Assembly: GCA_944336975.1 (NCBI GenBank)
Contig: CALVLH010000009.1
Span: forward strand, 1-64,000
Direction of reading: 5' to 3'
Length of the DNA stretch: 64,000 nucleotides
Source: an uncultured Clostridia bacterium
GTDB taxonomy: Bacteria; Bacillota; Clostridia; Christensenellales; Borkfalkiaceae
Of this stretch, positions 43,401-49,327 are shown one piece after another (position 1 is the first letter of the stretch; the number at the start of each line of letters is the position of its first letter). A model generated the notes under the pieces. That model saw only the letters and a program-made list of their open reading frames with translations. It was not told where the DNA came from and made no database searches. The position numbers were made by a program, and so were the translations under genes.

Positions 43401-46355
43401 CGTAGCGTTTTCGCCGAGCGTGAACGAACCTCCGTTCGAGACGGAAACGAGCGCCATATCCGTACCCGCCGATTTGTTCCCGTCGAAGGCGAGTTTCCCG
43501 TTATCCGCATTGCCGATGGTCAGCGAGCCGCCGCTGACGGTAAAGAGCGCCTGCACGCCCGCGGTAAGCTGAAATCCGCTCGCAACGCCGACCGTGATGT
43601 CCTCGCCCTCCGCAGGCAGGATAGTAATATTTTCCCCGCTGATCGAAATGGGGCTGGCGATCGTCGCCGAACGAAGCACGCGGACGATCTGCCCGTCCTG
43701 CGCCGCCGCGACCGCCTTTTCAAGCGTGGTATATCTGTCTTGCGGCGAGGTATTATCGGTACTGTCATACACCGCCGCGACATAATCATTGGAAGCAACG
43801 TTGTGAATTCTCAGCGTATTTCCACTTTCGTAGAAGGAATAGTTCGTGCTATCGAGAAGGAACTTGTTGCGATCGACATATTCGGACGAAGAATAAGATA
43901 CGATGGATTTACCGCTCCAAGACGATTCGTTCGACAGGCGCACGAGCGCCGCCAAACCCGAACCCGTAAGCTCTCTCGTGACCTGAATAGGCGCATTCGA
44001 AGAGTCTGTGGAAATGGCAAACGAAACGTTGTTGGAGCTGTCGATGGACGCATTGCCCGAAAGCAGAAGAAGGGAACGTCTGATCGCGCCGCTGCCGACG
44101 GTACCGCTCCTGTCGACGCAACTGACATAAGCCCCGCTTCCCTTTTCGTCACTATCGGCTGTATTGCCCGTGATCGTGCCGCCGTTCATTTCCAGATAGT
44201 TGCTGTTGGAATAACTGCTGTACCCGCCGTCCGAACCGTTGTCCGCGTAGACGGCAAGTCCGCCGCCGTAGACCGCACGGTTGGCGGAGATCTCGACGTC
44301 TCCGCCGAGCATCACTCTTGAACCGAAATAAAATCCCTGCGCGCCGACGCAGATCCCGCCGCCGTAGCCGCCGATCTTTGTCGAATCGTTTTGAGTCGTG
44401 TTGCGCGTAGCCGAAACGTTCCCCGTGATCTTACCGCCGCTGATCGACGCCACGCTCGTATATTGGTTGTTATCGGTACTGTATGACTTGGTATTGGAAG
44501 TCATCGCAACGCCGCCGCCGAATGCGGCATGGTTGCCGGAGATCTCGCCGCCCGTCATATTGAGTTCGGACAGCCACATGATCACGCCGCCGCCGAACCC
44601 GCCCGTGCTGTTGTAAGAAAGCGCTCCGCCGTACAGGTTGAATACGCCCGTATGGATACGCACGCCGCCGCCGTCCGCCGCCTGCGCCTCGCTCGAACGC
44701 TTGGAACCCAGTCCGTCCGAGCCGTGGTTATAGGATATCTCGCCGCCGTACAGACTGAGTACGGTATTCTCCGAAAAACTTCCCGATTCCAGGCTGATCC
44801 CCGCGCCGTCGGCGGAGCGCTCGCCCGACTTGAAAGACGTCCGCGGGTTTCTCGTCACGGCGCCGCCGTAAATGTTGATAGAAATATCGTTGCCGTTCCC
44901 GATGATCCCCGCGCCGCCGCCGTTCTGGCGAATAGAAAGATTGGCGTTGTATGCGATCTTCCCGCCGTAGAGATTGAGATCGGAACAGTTGCTCAGCGAA
45001 ATGCCGCCGCCGCAGACATCAGACGCCGACACTGCATTGCGCACGATCGAAACTCCGCCGTACACATTGAGAACGGATGTGCTATCATAACTTTCGCCCA
45101 CCTTGATCAATGGCGAAGAAGACGAAAAACTCGTCGTATAGACGGAACTCTGCTCTGCATTGTCGCCTAACAAAAATTCCGTCTTTGCCCCTGAGGTAAA
45201 TCCCCCGTTTGCGTTTTTGCTCCACTTTGCGCCGCCGTCGAAGATGAGTTCGTTCGCGCCCTGCGTAAACACAGCAGACTCCGACGTGCCGCCGCCGAGG
45301 TTTACGTTTGTGAGGTTATAATATACGTTTGTGAGGTTATAATATGCAGATTGGGAAGTATTGACAAGCGTCGTCCTGCCGAACGAAAGGAGCGTTACGC
45401 CGTTCCACGAACGCGAACTTCCGTTCTGCAATGTGAATGCCGTTCCTGTCGTATATGTACTGTCGGCGGCATTCGGATACAACACCGCCCTCCCGCTGAC
45501 GTTGCCGAGCGAGGAAATAAACGTAGCCTCAACGACTATGCCGTTGGTCACGGGTGCGGAAGAGATCGCGTCGTCATAGATCACGCTCCCCTCGTTTTTC
45601 ACCGTGCCGCTAACAGAAAGTCCGCTCGCGCCGTCCGCGCCCGCTTTGAGGAACAGTGCGCCGCCGTCGTGATTGGAAAACTCTTTTTTCTGGTCGCCTT
45701 CAAGATAACTCGACGTCGTCGGCTCGGAAACGGTCAACGTCGCGCCCTCCGAAACGGCGATCGTTCCGCCGCGCGCGCCGTCGTTGTTGAGCGAGCCGTT
45801 GACGATGACGCCTTCGCTCTTGATCTCGGCGTAATCGTTCACCTTATTGGAGACGAGCATCTGTTTGTTCTGGTTGAACGCCATGCCGTTGATGACGAGC
45901 GTGCCCTCGACCGTGACGCCCGCGCGGAACACGACGTCCGAGTTGAAGGTGAGCACCGCTTCCTTCTGAACGGTCACGGGCACGTCGAAGACGATCTGCG
46001 AATAGACCGCCGTGTTTTCCAGCTCGCGCTGAACGGAGGGTTCTACCTCGTTGACGGTAACCCTTGCGCCCGACCTGATGACGATCTTATCGCTCGAATC
46101 GGTCACCGCCGCCGCGTTTATGACGACGACGGCGCCGTTTTCGTTCGTCTCGTCCCCGACCGTGACGGCAGTCTGCGTCTTCCAATCGCCCGCCGCGCCG
46201 TTGAGCGCGGTGGCTATCTTGGTCGCATCCGTTTCCGCAAATGCGGAATTTTCGCGCACGCGGAAAACGCTCCACAGCGCGACGGAGAAGAGCAAGAAGA
46301 ACGCAAGAGATAATGCGATTATGATTCTGGACTTCGTTTTAGATGAAAATTTCAT
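31470..46355 (-). CDS. Giant multidomain surface protein: beta-helix, GLUG motifs, about 30 InlB-type B-repeats
   Basis: 4,961 residues. A signal segment (about 9-33; possible cleavage after SAFA near 41) leads to a right-handed beta-helix region (about 380-1070) with recurrent LYGGKIAYN/GGGISL-like turns. Residues 1550-1985 hold GLUG motifs (HVGGLIGYAFGGTVSDIYN, VGGVVGTF). From about 2030 to 4700 there are roughly 30 Listeria-Bacteroides (InlB B, Flg_new) repeats of 60-80 residues, each with YTVTF..NGG, GYTFLGWY and LYAKW; two more lie before the GLUG block. A membrane segment (about 4818-4848, WWWFLVAIGACAAVVLAAILIW) is followed by basic residues, one more B-repeat and a charged Glu/Lys/Ala tail. 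There is no LPXTG sorting motif. The likely role is adhesion or a stalk at the cell surface; the ligand is unknown. Confidence 0.85.
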   Translation of the reverse strand: MKFSSKTKSRIIIALSLAFFLLFSVALWSVFRVRENSAFAETDATKIATALNGAAGDWKTQTAVTVGDETNENGAVVVINAAAVTDSSDKIVIRSGARVTVNEVEPSVQRELENTAVYSQIVFDVPVTVQKEAVLTFNSDVVFRAGVTVEGTLVINGMAFNQNKQMLVSNKVNDYAEIKSEGVIVNGSLNNDGARGGTIAVSEGATLTVSEPTTSSYLEGDQKKEFSNHDGGALFLKAGADGASGLSVSGTVKNEGSVIYDDAISSAPVTNGIVVEATFISSLGNVSGRAVLYPNAADSTYTTGTAFTLQNGSSRSWNGVTLLSFGRTTLVNTSQSAYYNLTNVYYNLTNVNLGGGTSESAVFTQGANELIFDGGAKWSKNANGGFTSGAKTEFLLGDNAEQSSVYTTSFSSSSPLIKVGESYDSTSVLNVYGGVSIVRNAVSASDVCGGGISLSNCSDLNLYGGKIAYNANLSIRQNGGGAGIIGNGNDISINIYGGAVTRNPRTSFKSGERSADGAGISLESGSFSENTVLSLYGGEISYNHGSDGLGSKRSSEAQAADGGGVRIHTGVFNLYGGALSYNSTGGFGGGVIMWLSELNMTGGEISGNHAAFGGGVAMTSNTKSYSTDNNQYTSVASISGGKITGNVSATRNTTQNDSTKIGGYGGGICVGAQGFYFGSRVMLGGDVEISANRAVYGGGLAVYADNGSDGGYSSYSNSNYLEMNGGTITGNTADSDEKGSGAYVSCVDRSGTVGSGAIRRSLLLLSGNASIDSSNNVSFAISTDSSNAPIQVTRELTGSGLAALVRLSNESSWSGKSIVSYSSSEYVDRNKFLLDSTNYSFYESGNTLRIHNVASNDYVAAVYDSTDNTSPQDRYTTLEKAVAAAQDGQIVRVLRSATIASPISISGENITILPAEGEDITVGVASGFQLTAGVQALFTVSGGSLTIGNADNGKLAFDGNKSAGTDMALVSVSNGGSFTLGENATLRNNASSGNAGAVYLGEGTSAEIRGEIADTSGKFGAIYVSNYATLTVNGATFSGRCQNEKGENYAVYAIGENSKVILDGEVNFGGAETGAVPYDGNAVYMENRITLGNNFRNAGFAIGVTFPAARTAGTTIVEIPLSFVTAWNGAPVGGYASAAEYADKKFDVANMDSDYMLIVSNADTTVANALVVSKSVVFVFDFTYTDGFDGSSQSGDVTFPGDLKQLLESYAPAISSEQLGRIHTRGDLVVLELQSGSNFPLAAFSGYAARKGYSLIRWEVNGTDTSYDYNGNIAYLDSEQEVSVRSVWVSNTYNITFDTNSVTGSDTSGFQGFGGTMEKQTIEYDDADKNLKTNAYTLVGWKFTRWNTSAAANGVAIGDGEEPDLTAIATGTPAYTTGVGEDGKVRITGAEYNITLYAQWEPIFSGAGVGTENSPFLLKTVNDLYILEATVNGTAKGTDQNADYSALSDYYNTNKATDGSVDYTAEDYAGYYFKLDDEFDNSSSFKGVIGRVSTNSVAGGAHENDGVNDHLDQEDQISRAVYGTDSATTGGTGVAEGTPFKGTFDGNGRTVTLNINKQAVEGGNGTVAGDETLVGVGLFGYTDHATVRNLTLDGKVHGYAHVGGLIGYAFGGTVSDIYNKADITSGGHDVGGVVGTFYELLEAYTLSSVSSVANEGSVSYLHREGKDMTKKLDVDNDWNELEIMSDAVGVRFGGLVGAGVTLRLTGGYNLGAVTARYGVGGVVGTLRSLTNSIAEDAMITQSFNRGDIAATAGLYATYTLSSGYRQNFITAYTGGITGRLVGVSSVSYSYNSGNVSATFVAQIPSSGGTIGDENDYTYVGDQTLSELQEGNYLGARGVGGVVGFTSFDVTSASQSGRMAISNLYNTGNVTSWAGVGGIAGYLAYSNITNSFNGGNVTATGFHFVNGVRYNGGYMLTSGSDTVYAAYLGAIVGRGVSASLDATVSYNANAAYSGYTDATVQAIGDSEHNAKFGLDQNISSAIGLTSSQMRVDASGSAPSGFASTFNSTGWAFYTYPEEGGVNYSYYPQLSAFANTAGTSETSIGGTAIDLAAYSKASAQIKYRTSSEEGEEDTPVTDETTFRLTFVLNGGSFDFGDNSGTDSEGKTYYFFTNKHYYDAGSGNWYYVFGYPVDKVDYGSEEGEAVGSSVLEQPSAPSRVGYTFAGWYVDSGFTESFNFSAIPGQNTTVYAKWEPVVYTITYENVVGVGGTWSGEYNKTFDIQTSGQISLPTDANLERRGYLFSGWEYAGAEGFITQYSVSGGSAPSILLQDANGTNKATVPFSALTAGTLVLTARWTEEPYTIEYRTEPTEGFADGQSATLNNPVRSYTVASADITLPIPQKTGYTFLRWILVSIDGNTESISDAINAEHYTINGAVERIRRNTVGDFVLQAEWSRNEITVYLDARGGTIEDHEKFGLQYDGTTGLYYAKVFYYDTLAQLLFTENEWNIIEPTGNTFIGWFTNSTASPETKVSSSTRVTVGSGSWTLYAGYETAQWTLTIGIQGNLPEGVTASVPSEAQGALKAFGFSFGNGNITLSVLHGKDASAALSELAHVIQIEGATSYYFNSWTVSPSGGSIYNVTGDLDLAAQYEENRVTVNFVGRNGEFLAGISVAVKGTIKNDIEAYQEYLDLLKDERLTKVFGYTFENSWTYSGGEFSVDTPVEGAMVVYAVFTPWTVNPAFTFADDETPITIGGLTYSFGSAFGKLPTIDELRAAYEKQQGSKDYLGYQIDGFYLDEALSKSVNINTAITADMWTQTGIADTLSLSLFVKISKITYNITFSVGDGGTFAGQGNVTTYNGSYRYGEADSVKGFSLPTREGYTLTQWYVSRGGEEVGYIPVAEGSNYAQELIDLLEKKQYEGALNVIAIWKINLYDVWFYAGEDGYFTVPDPIPDGVTFYSDPNTPVTTAGAKASYCVVKAEYNKVPSLPASVSAKKDGNTFNGWLTSDNTIVTAVRDDTTYPSDRPITAQWIVSSYTIVFITNGGTPVADKAGVKYGADLANELSGITTSREGHTFKGWFKDSGFQTPCPSTMPDYTLVLYAKWEINVYTLTLNITIDGVTGEEEAIRTAVQSALGTAADVTTSSAGSYRVTVSGVKYGTSLAALNSLSVTVDETKYTLNGLWISGGVSQPLDTMPAHNYEASATFTHKTEGYTVTFYLNDGTGTVYYTLSGVTSVDGSLESVLVPVREGYDFAGWYDAQEGGNAFEFDSSVSGNTVLYAHWKVHPWTLTLDLRGGSGTTSVPNVPYGTKMWSGDAWNTILPEPSRGGYVFDGWFIDSSCTQSAKNTVMPDGKLTLYAGWTAVNYRLNFEYDGGSDSFTGAIGSVIVYPESKEVGKAYYEFVGWEISSTDTNNGKPFSYTLMPDLTPLGGTETDGVVGLTLVAQYKAIEYSAKYRNEDGSVIENLTVSADQVSADRKDLASAEEKTGYDFLGWHVVYAGGVPSDKIYTRYRVAEGGIYLISSEGQESALVPFDHVQYIDFYTVYGAKTYTVTFNGNGGNVSEEDKTAQVVYGSAYGALPMATRTGYTFLGWFTAQENGERITETTLVSTDSAHTLYAQWKAITYTVIFIGNGASGSMNPLKVTYDTPVSLTKNTFELGGYSFARWNTQPDGGGRFFADEYNTGAGDLTSENNDIVILYAQWTDITFTVTFAGGDGATGSMNDQKFVFGAWTALSLNTFVKVGYDFTEWRLADGTVFADGAEFTISEDQIPEDRIVTLTAVWTEKTYTVVYDEKGGISVPDAKDVAFSGDITLPAAEREGHAFLGWATSDGGNVVYAGGAQVPVDLLFTGLEAQGAREKTLYAVWEINVYTVTLNGVNVTFSGDSTVEHGGEYTLTLTAAEGYELPATVSYTVGGGETKTAQIVDGKATISSVMGDLVIEAAGIAIEYTVTVNAGNGGTFAKLPDGATNEVGTTDSWTQFEISLAYGTDVTAMLASLEVNVGSAYHHLSDWKSTGDLEFLTEALTVTAQYTATEGAIVVTVLHADGKVYTVNATYGKPLPQGEAFTYKATGYDYDGWYYLDGGQSEAFAPEVTFVTRPITIYPNATAIKYDVTTSASNVDFVGGGDKVAAYGQSYTVTYLPALGYELSDLTVTMSGQQLAEGDYSYDAATGRLTIDRITGAIAISATVSAKDYTVTFDPNGGELTDGATLTVTFGEKITKPATNPTKTGYTFDGWTYNGKAWNFDSDRMPASDVTLVASWQINVYKVTFNADGAKSEAEYLHGAKVTRPVDPVKDGYTFLGWYEEESETAYDFTASLTGDLTLTAKFDPIEYTITYVLNGGANGANPATYTVETAPITLNAPNRTGYVFLGWYDKEEGGNKVTEIAKGSTGNVTLYAAWEAEEYEVTFVANGGTEVNAQTIAYGGKATQPTAPTKKGYAFLGWYAEGSETAYDFAAAVTGDLTLTAKWEAIEYTISYVLNGGTNGENPATYTVETETIVLNAPNRTGYVFLGWYDKEEGGNKVTEIAKGSTGNVTLYAVWEAEEYEVTFVANGGTEVNAQTIAYGGKATQPTAPTRTGYTFLGWYAEGSETAYDFTSAVTGDLTLTAKWEAIEYTISYVLNGGANGENPATYTVKTETVALNAPNRTGYVFLGWYDKEEGGNKVTEIAKGSTGNVTLYAIWEAEEYTVTFVANGGTEVNAQTVAYGGTVAYAEVTRDNYMFVGWFTDEALTQQYSFNTAVTGDLTLYAKWRLQVVTGTAEDGATVMVSSDVGFDDGTRLVFIRVTEEALLGKAGEGLAKNMKLARLYDIALVDAHGNSISLSQPISVGISVEGLDDPAGKYGIAHIPEEGAAEELATHVGADGRLYFFVEHFSYYAVVDIVPMTGFAWWWFLVAIGACAAVVLAAILIWRSRHVYELNYVNGGIAPQKLKESSLIDLPIPERESEVFDGWYYDEEFRDRALLTTMPKQNLILFAKWRRMTEEERAARDRKRAEAAAAAAEGYHDAEPVKEKEHKEEAPKEIREDD
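32294..33562 (-). repeat. Three tandem 423-bp units inside the giant gene
   Basis: Identical landmarks (for example TTCGCGACGAACG) recur at 32470, 32893 and 33316, exactly 423 bases apart. Each unit encodes 141 residues, that is two B-repeats: one with VLNGG..NRTGYVFLGWYDKEEGGNK, one with VANGGTEVNAQT. The units are nearly identical in DNA, while the other repeats in the gene have diverged. This points to recent duplication and ongoing length variation. Confidence 0.92.
45303..45344 (-). repeat. Perfect 21-bp tandem duplication in the giant gene
   Basis: The sequence TACGTTTGTGAGGTTATAATA occurs twice head to tail (plus strand), giving YYNLTNV twice in the protein near residues 337-350. Confidence 0.93.
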
Positions 46356-46439
46356 AGGTGATCCTGACCGGAATGATACTTTCTCGGAAAGGGAACGGGG
46401 CGCGTTCCGGCATCCGCCCTATTCCCGAAATAAAAGCGT

Positions 46440-46468
46440 TTTCCGCATATCGTTGCGATATACGGAAA
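46440..46468 (-). other. Hairpin between the uL15-like gene and the giant gene
   Basis: TTTCCGTATATCG and CGATATGCGGAAA (minus strand, one G:T pair) with a 3-base loop, followed by ACGCTTTTATTTC. It could be a leaky terminator or an RNA processing site. The giant gene has no clear promoter of its own in the 137-base gap; a second small stem GGAACG/CGTTCC lies at about 46394-46408. Confidence 0.5.
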
Positions 46469-46492
46469 GATTGCGCCGACGGCGCGGATTGA

Positions 46493-47614
46493 TTATTTTG
46501 CCTGATCTTCTTTTGCGGACAGCGATTCGTCCTCCCGAAGGACGATCGCCCTTCCGCCTGTAAGAAGGATCATTTTAATGGCGCTCGCATTGAACGCGTC
46601 CGCGGTGACCACAAGACTGCGTTCCAGCGTATTTTTCCCCACGACGCGGAACCCCGTCGCGTCCTCCGCGACCAGCTTTTTGCGTTTGAGCACCGCGAGA
46701 TTTACCCGCACGCCGTCGGGGAAATGTTCCGAAAGCGTGCTCACCGCAACGGAGACGATCTTCGCGTCTCCTTCACGGGGCGGCACCCGCTTGATCTCCG
46801 TCATCTCCCGCGCTTCTTGATCGCTGAGCGCGCCCACGTCCTGCACGTTGATGCGCTCGACGATGAGCGAGCTTCTGCCCGCCTTCGTGAGCGCGTTCCC
46901 GCCTCGGGCGAGCACGCACGTCTGATAATCGGGTGCGGTATATTTCGTTTTTTTCTGCAACTGCGCCAGCCGCGCCGTTTCCTCCGCGAAGAACATGGCG
47001 TATTTGCGGCTGCGGTTGCTCCGTACGTTGAGTTCGAGCGGAGTCTTCGCCGCCCACTTCTTCTGCGTGCGGCGGTGATGATACGTCTTTTGTTCGTATG
47101 TATCGGGATCGGGCATGAAATAGATGCGCAACGAGTTCCCGCGCACCGTCACCCGCAACAGCTCCTGCTTTTTGAAGCGGAAGAGCGCCTCACGCCGCGT
47201 ATAGCGCACGCGCACCCCTTTGTATCCCAGCATGAGCCCGCACAACTGCGTATACGTCTCCTTATTGGCGATCGAGCCTTCTTTGAGGAACTTCAAAAAG
47301 CTCTTGGGATGCGGCGCGGACTCCGCTTCCGCAGGCAAAAAGATCTGCGGGCGTTTTTCCGCCTCGGGCGAGAACGGAATGGGGATATTCCACTTTGCGT
47401 ACACGCGGACGTTTTCGCGCGGCATCGTGGAAATAAGCGCGGGGCGCGTGCACGCCTTGTCGAAAAACCAGCCGCCGAAAATACAGCCCGGTTTTTCCGC
47501 CTTCGGCATGATGACAAGCTGACTGCGCCGTCTGTGCATAGGCTTGATCGGCGCGCCGCCCTGCGTATCAAAATAGATCGTATGATACCCGAAAAGATTG
47601 ACAATATTACCCAT
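46493..47614 (-). CDS. Cytosolic B-repeat protein with a uL15-like C-terminal domain
   Basis: 373 residues, no signal peptide. Residues 10-75 form one InlB-type B-repeat (HTIYFDTQGGAPIKP, IFGGWFFDKACTRPALISTMP, VRVYAKW). Residues 115-235 are a basic domain (LMLGYKGVRVRYTRREALFRF, LRVTVRGNSLRIYFMPDPDTYE, LELNVRSNRSRKYAMFF). I recall similar unnamed domains in other clostridial proteins but cannot name the family. Residues 255-365 resemble ribosomal protein uL15/L18e: INVQDVGALSD, VNLAVLKRKKLV, GFRVVGKNTLERSLVVTADAFNASAIKMILLTGGRAIVL. It is too large and too diverged to be the normal uL15. It is driven by a perfect promoter and stands directly before the giant B-repeat gene. Confidence 0.75.
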   Translation of the reverse strand: MGNIVNLFGYHTIYFDTQGGAPIKPMHRRRSQLVIMPKAEKPGCIFGGWFFDKACTRPALISTMPRENVRVYAKWNIPIPFSPEAEKRPQIFLPAEAESAPHPKSFLKFLKEGSIANKETYTQLCGLMLGYKGVRVRYTRREALFRFKKQELLRVTVRGNSLRIYFMPDPDTYEQKTYHHRRTQKKWAAKTPLELNVRSNRSRKYAMFFAEETARLAQLQKKTKYTAPDYQTCVLARGGNALTKAGRSSLIVERINVQDVGALSDQEAREMTEIKRVPPREGDAKIVSVAVSTLSEHFPDGVRVNLAVLKRKKLVAEDATGFRVVGKNTLERSLVVTADAFNASAIKMILLTGGRAIVLREDESLSAKEDQAK

Positions 47615-47697
47615 AATGAACCCTCACCCTTTCATTATTTTTTCCGATTTTTGCCGTGCGCTCCAAAGCACACAAATGTCGCCCGTCTCAGCTTGTT

Positions 47698-47722
47698 TTT
47701 ATTTCCGCGCGGCGGAAATAAA
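47698..47722. repeat. Inverted repeat in the leader of the uL15-like gene
   Basis: TTATTTCCGC and GCGGAAATAA around a 3-base loop, about 50-75 bases after the probable transcription start. On the minus strand no U-run follows, so it is not a terminator; it may stabilise the leader or bind a protein. Confidence 0.6.
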
Positions 47723-47779
47723 TCATAGAAAAACGAACGTAACACAAACGATGAAAACATTTAATACTTTTATATGAAA

Positions 47780-47808
47780 ATTATACAACCTATTCAGTAA
47801 GTTGTCAA
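47780..47808 (-). promoter_or_regulatory. Consensus promoter of the uL15-like and giant surface-protein genes
   Basis: Minus strand TTGACA-17 bases-TATAAT, a perfect consensus in an AT-rich patch. The leader to the start codon is about 160 bases. The rest of the 47809-48109 gap shows no supported gene. Confidence 0.92.
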
Positions 47809-48109
47809 TACATTTTCTCAGAAAAGCCGCCAAAGGAATATTTTAACAGAAAAAGGGAGCGGAATATCCCCTTTTATATGTATATCCCCGCCCTTTTCCT
47901 CCTTCCTCCGCTTCCCGAACCGCCTCTTTTTCTCGGAGCGGTACGCGCACGCTCATTATCTTTGACATAAATTTACGCACAAATTCATTTTTTCTCGCTA
48001 CAACGTCCGCTCGGGCGCAGCGCGCCTCCCGCCGTCCGTGATAATGTATTCGCCGCGCAAAGGGATATGCGCGATACGACAAAATAGGACAAACGAAGCG
48101 GCGCACGGA

Positions 48110-48156
48110 AAGAAAACGGGCGCGGCGTTCCGTAAATGCGAAACTGCCGCGCCCGT
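48110..48156 (-). terminator. Terminator of the rubrerythrin operon
   Basis: Minus strand ACGGGCGCGGC and GCCGCGCCCGT form an 11-bp stem with a 19-base loop, followed by TTTCTTTCC, just after the rubrerythrin stop. Confidence 0.85.
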
Positions 48157-48178
48157 CCCGATCGAGAGCTTTTACCGA

Positions 48179-49327
48179 TCAGTAATTTTCTTTATGCACC
48201 TCAAAGAACGCCTGCGGATGCTTGCATACGGGGCAGACGTCGGGCGCTTTCGTGCCAACGACGATATGCCCGCAGTTCCTGCATTCCCATACGGTGACGC
48301 CGCTCTTTTCGAATACGGTCTTGCTTTCCACGTTTTTGAGCAGAGCGCGGTATCTCTCTTCATGTCTCTTTTCGATCGCCGCGACGCCGCGGAACTGCTC
48401 GGCAAGTTCGTGGAAGCCCTCCTCGTCCGCCTCGCGCGCCATGCGGTCGTACATATCCGTCCATTCCGCATTCTCGCCCTCTGCGGCATGGAGCAGATTC
48501 TCCGCCGTGTCGCCGATCCCGCCCAGCGCTTTGAACCACAGCTTCGCGTGTTCTTTTTCGTTTTCCGCCGTCTCCAAGAAGAGCGCGGCGATCTGCTCGA
48601 AGCCCGCCTTTTTCGCGACGGACGCGAAATAGGTGTATTTGTTGCGCGCCTGCGATTCGCCCGCAAACGCCTCCCGAAGGTTGCGCTCCGTCTTGGTCCC
48701 CGCATAGGGCGTCGCGGGAGCTTCTTCGATCTTCACGAATTTATCGGCAGGCTGTTTGCATACGGGACATCTGAAATCTGCGGGCAGAGGCCCCTCGTGG
48801 ACATATCCGCATACCGTACATTTCCATTTTTCCATCTTTGTTTCCTCCGTTTTCGACTCTTTTTCGTTGAATTTGATACTTGCGAGCAATCCCTCGACGA
48901 CGTCCGCGGGGATGCCGGGATAATTTTTGATGCTTTCCAGGAACTTCTTCGCGTTGAGGCTCTGCGGGAGCATATATCCCGCCTCCCGCGCGAGATCCTC
49001 CGCCATCAGCCGCGACGATTTTTCGATCGCGACGCCCAGTTCGTCGGGAAGTGCGGAAGCGATCCGCTCCGCCTCCGTCTTGCTCGCGATGAGCGAGCGA
49101 AGCGCCCGCACGACGTCTTCGCGTTTGGGCTGTTGGGGCGGATACTGCTCGGGGACCATCGAGATCGCCCCCGAAGGGCAGGCGTCCGCGCAAGCGCCGC
49201 AACCGACGCATTTCGTCACGTCGATGACGCTGTTCTCCGTATCCGTCGCGCCCGTGGGGCAGACGTACAGGCACAGACAGTCTTTGGTGCAGAGCCGTAA
49301 ATTTCTGACCGCATATTTTGCCGCCAT
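48179..49327 (-). CDS. Ferredoxin-rubredoxin-rubrerythrin-rubredoxin fusion protein
   Basis: 382 residues. A ferredoxin part has Cys13, 17, 19, 23 and a classic [12 protein letters not shown] cluster (Cys40, 43, 46, 50). A helical linker (60-160) follows. Then come a rubredoxin-like unit (Cys170, 173, 187, 190), the rubrerythrin di-iron four-helix domain (about 213-335, with [15 protein letters not shown] and [13 protein letters not shown]) and a second rubredoxin (Cys349, 352, 365, 368). Rubrerythrins reduce hydrogen peroxide in anaerobes. Met165, where a rubrerythrin of normal build would start, has its own CGGAGG eight bases upstream, so a shorter 218-residue product may also be made. The start overlaps the stop of the dual-rubredoxin gene (TGATG). 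Confidence 0.88.
   Translation of the reverse strand: MAAKYAVRNLRLCTKDCLCLYVCPTGATDTENSVIDVTKCVGCGACADACPSGAISMVPEQYPPQQPKREDVVRALRSLIASKTEAERIASALPDELGVAIEKSSRLMAEDLAREAGYMLPQSLNAKKFLESIKNYPGIPADVVEGLLASIKFNEKESKTEETKMEKWKCTVCGYVHEGPLPADFRCPVCKQPADKFVKIEEAPATPYAGTKTERNLREAFAGESQARNKYTYFASVAKKAGFEQIAALFLETAENEKEHAKLWFKALGGIGDTAENLLHAAEGENAEWTDMYDRMAREADEEGFHELAEQFRGVAAIEKRHEERYRALLKNVESKTVFEKSGVTVWECRNCGHIVVGTKAPDVCPVCKHPQAFFEVHKENY

Noticed and set aside
46493..47614. The normal ribosomal protein uL15 (rplO)
   Set aside because: It has 373 residues with two additional domains and strong divergence; the normal gene lies in the ribosomal protein operon, which is not here.
47843..48106. An 87-codon minus-strand frame in the gap before the uL15-like gene
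   Set aside because: No ribosome site, very basic, no similarity; it lies upstream of the promoter.
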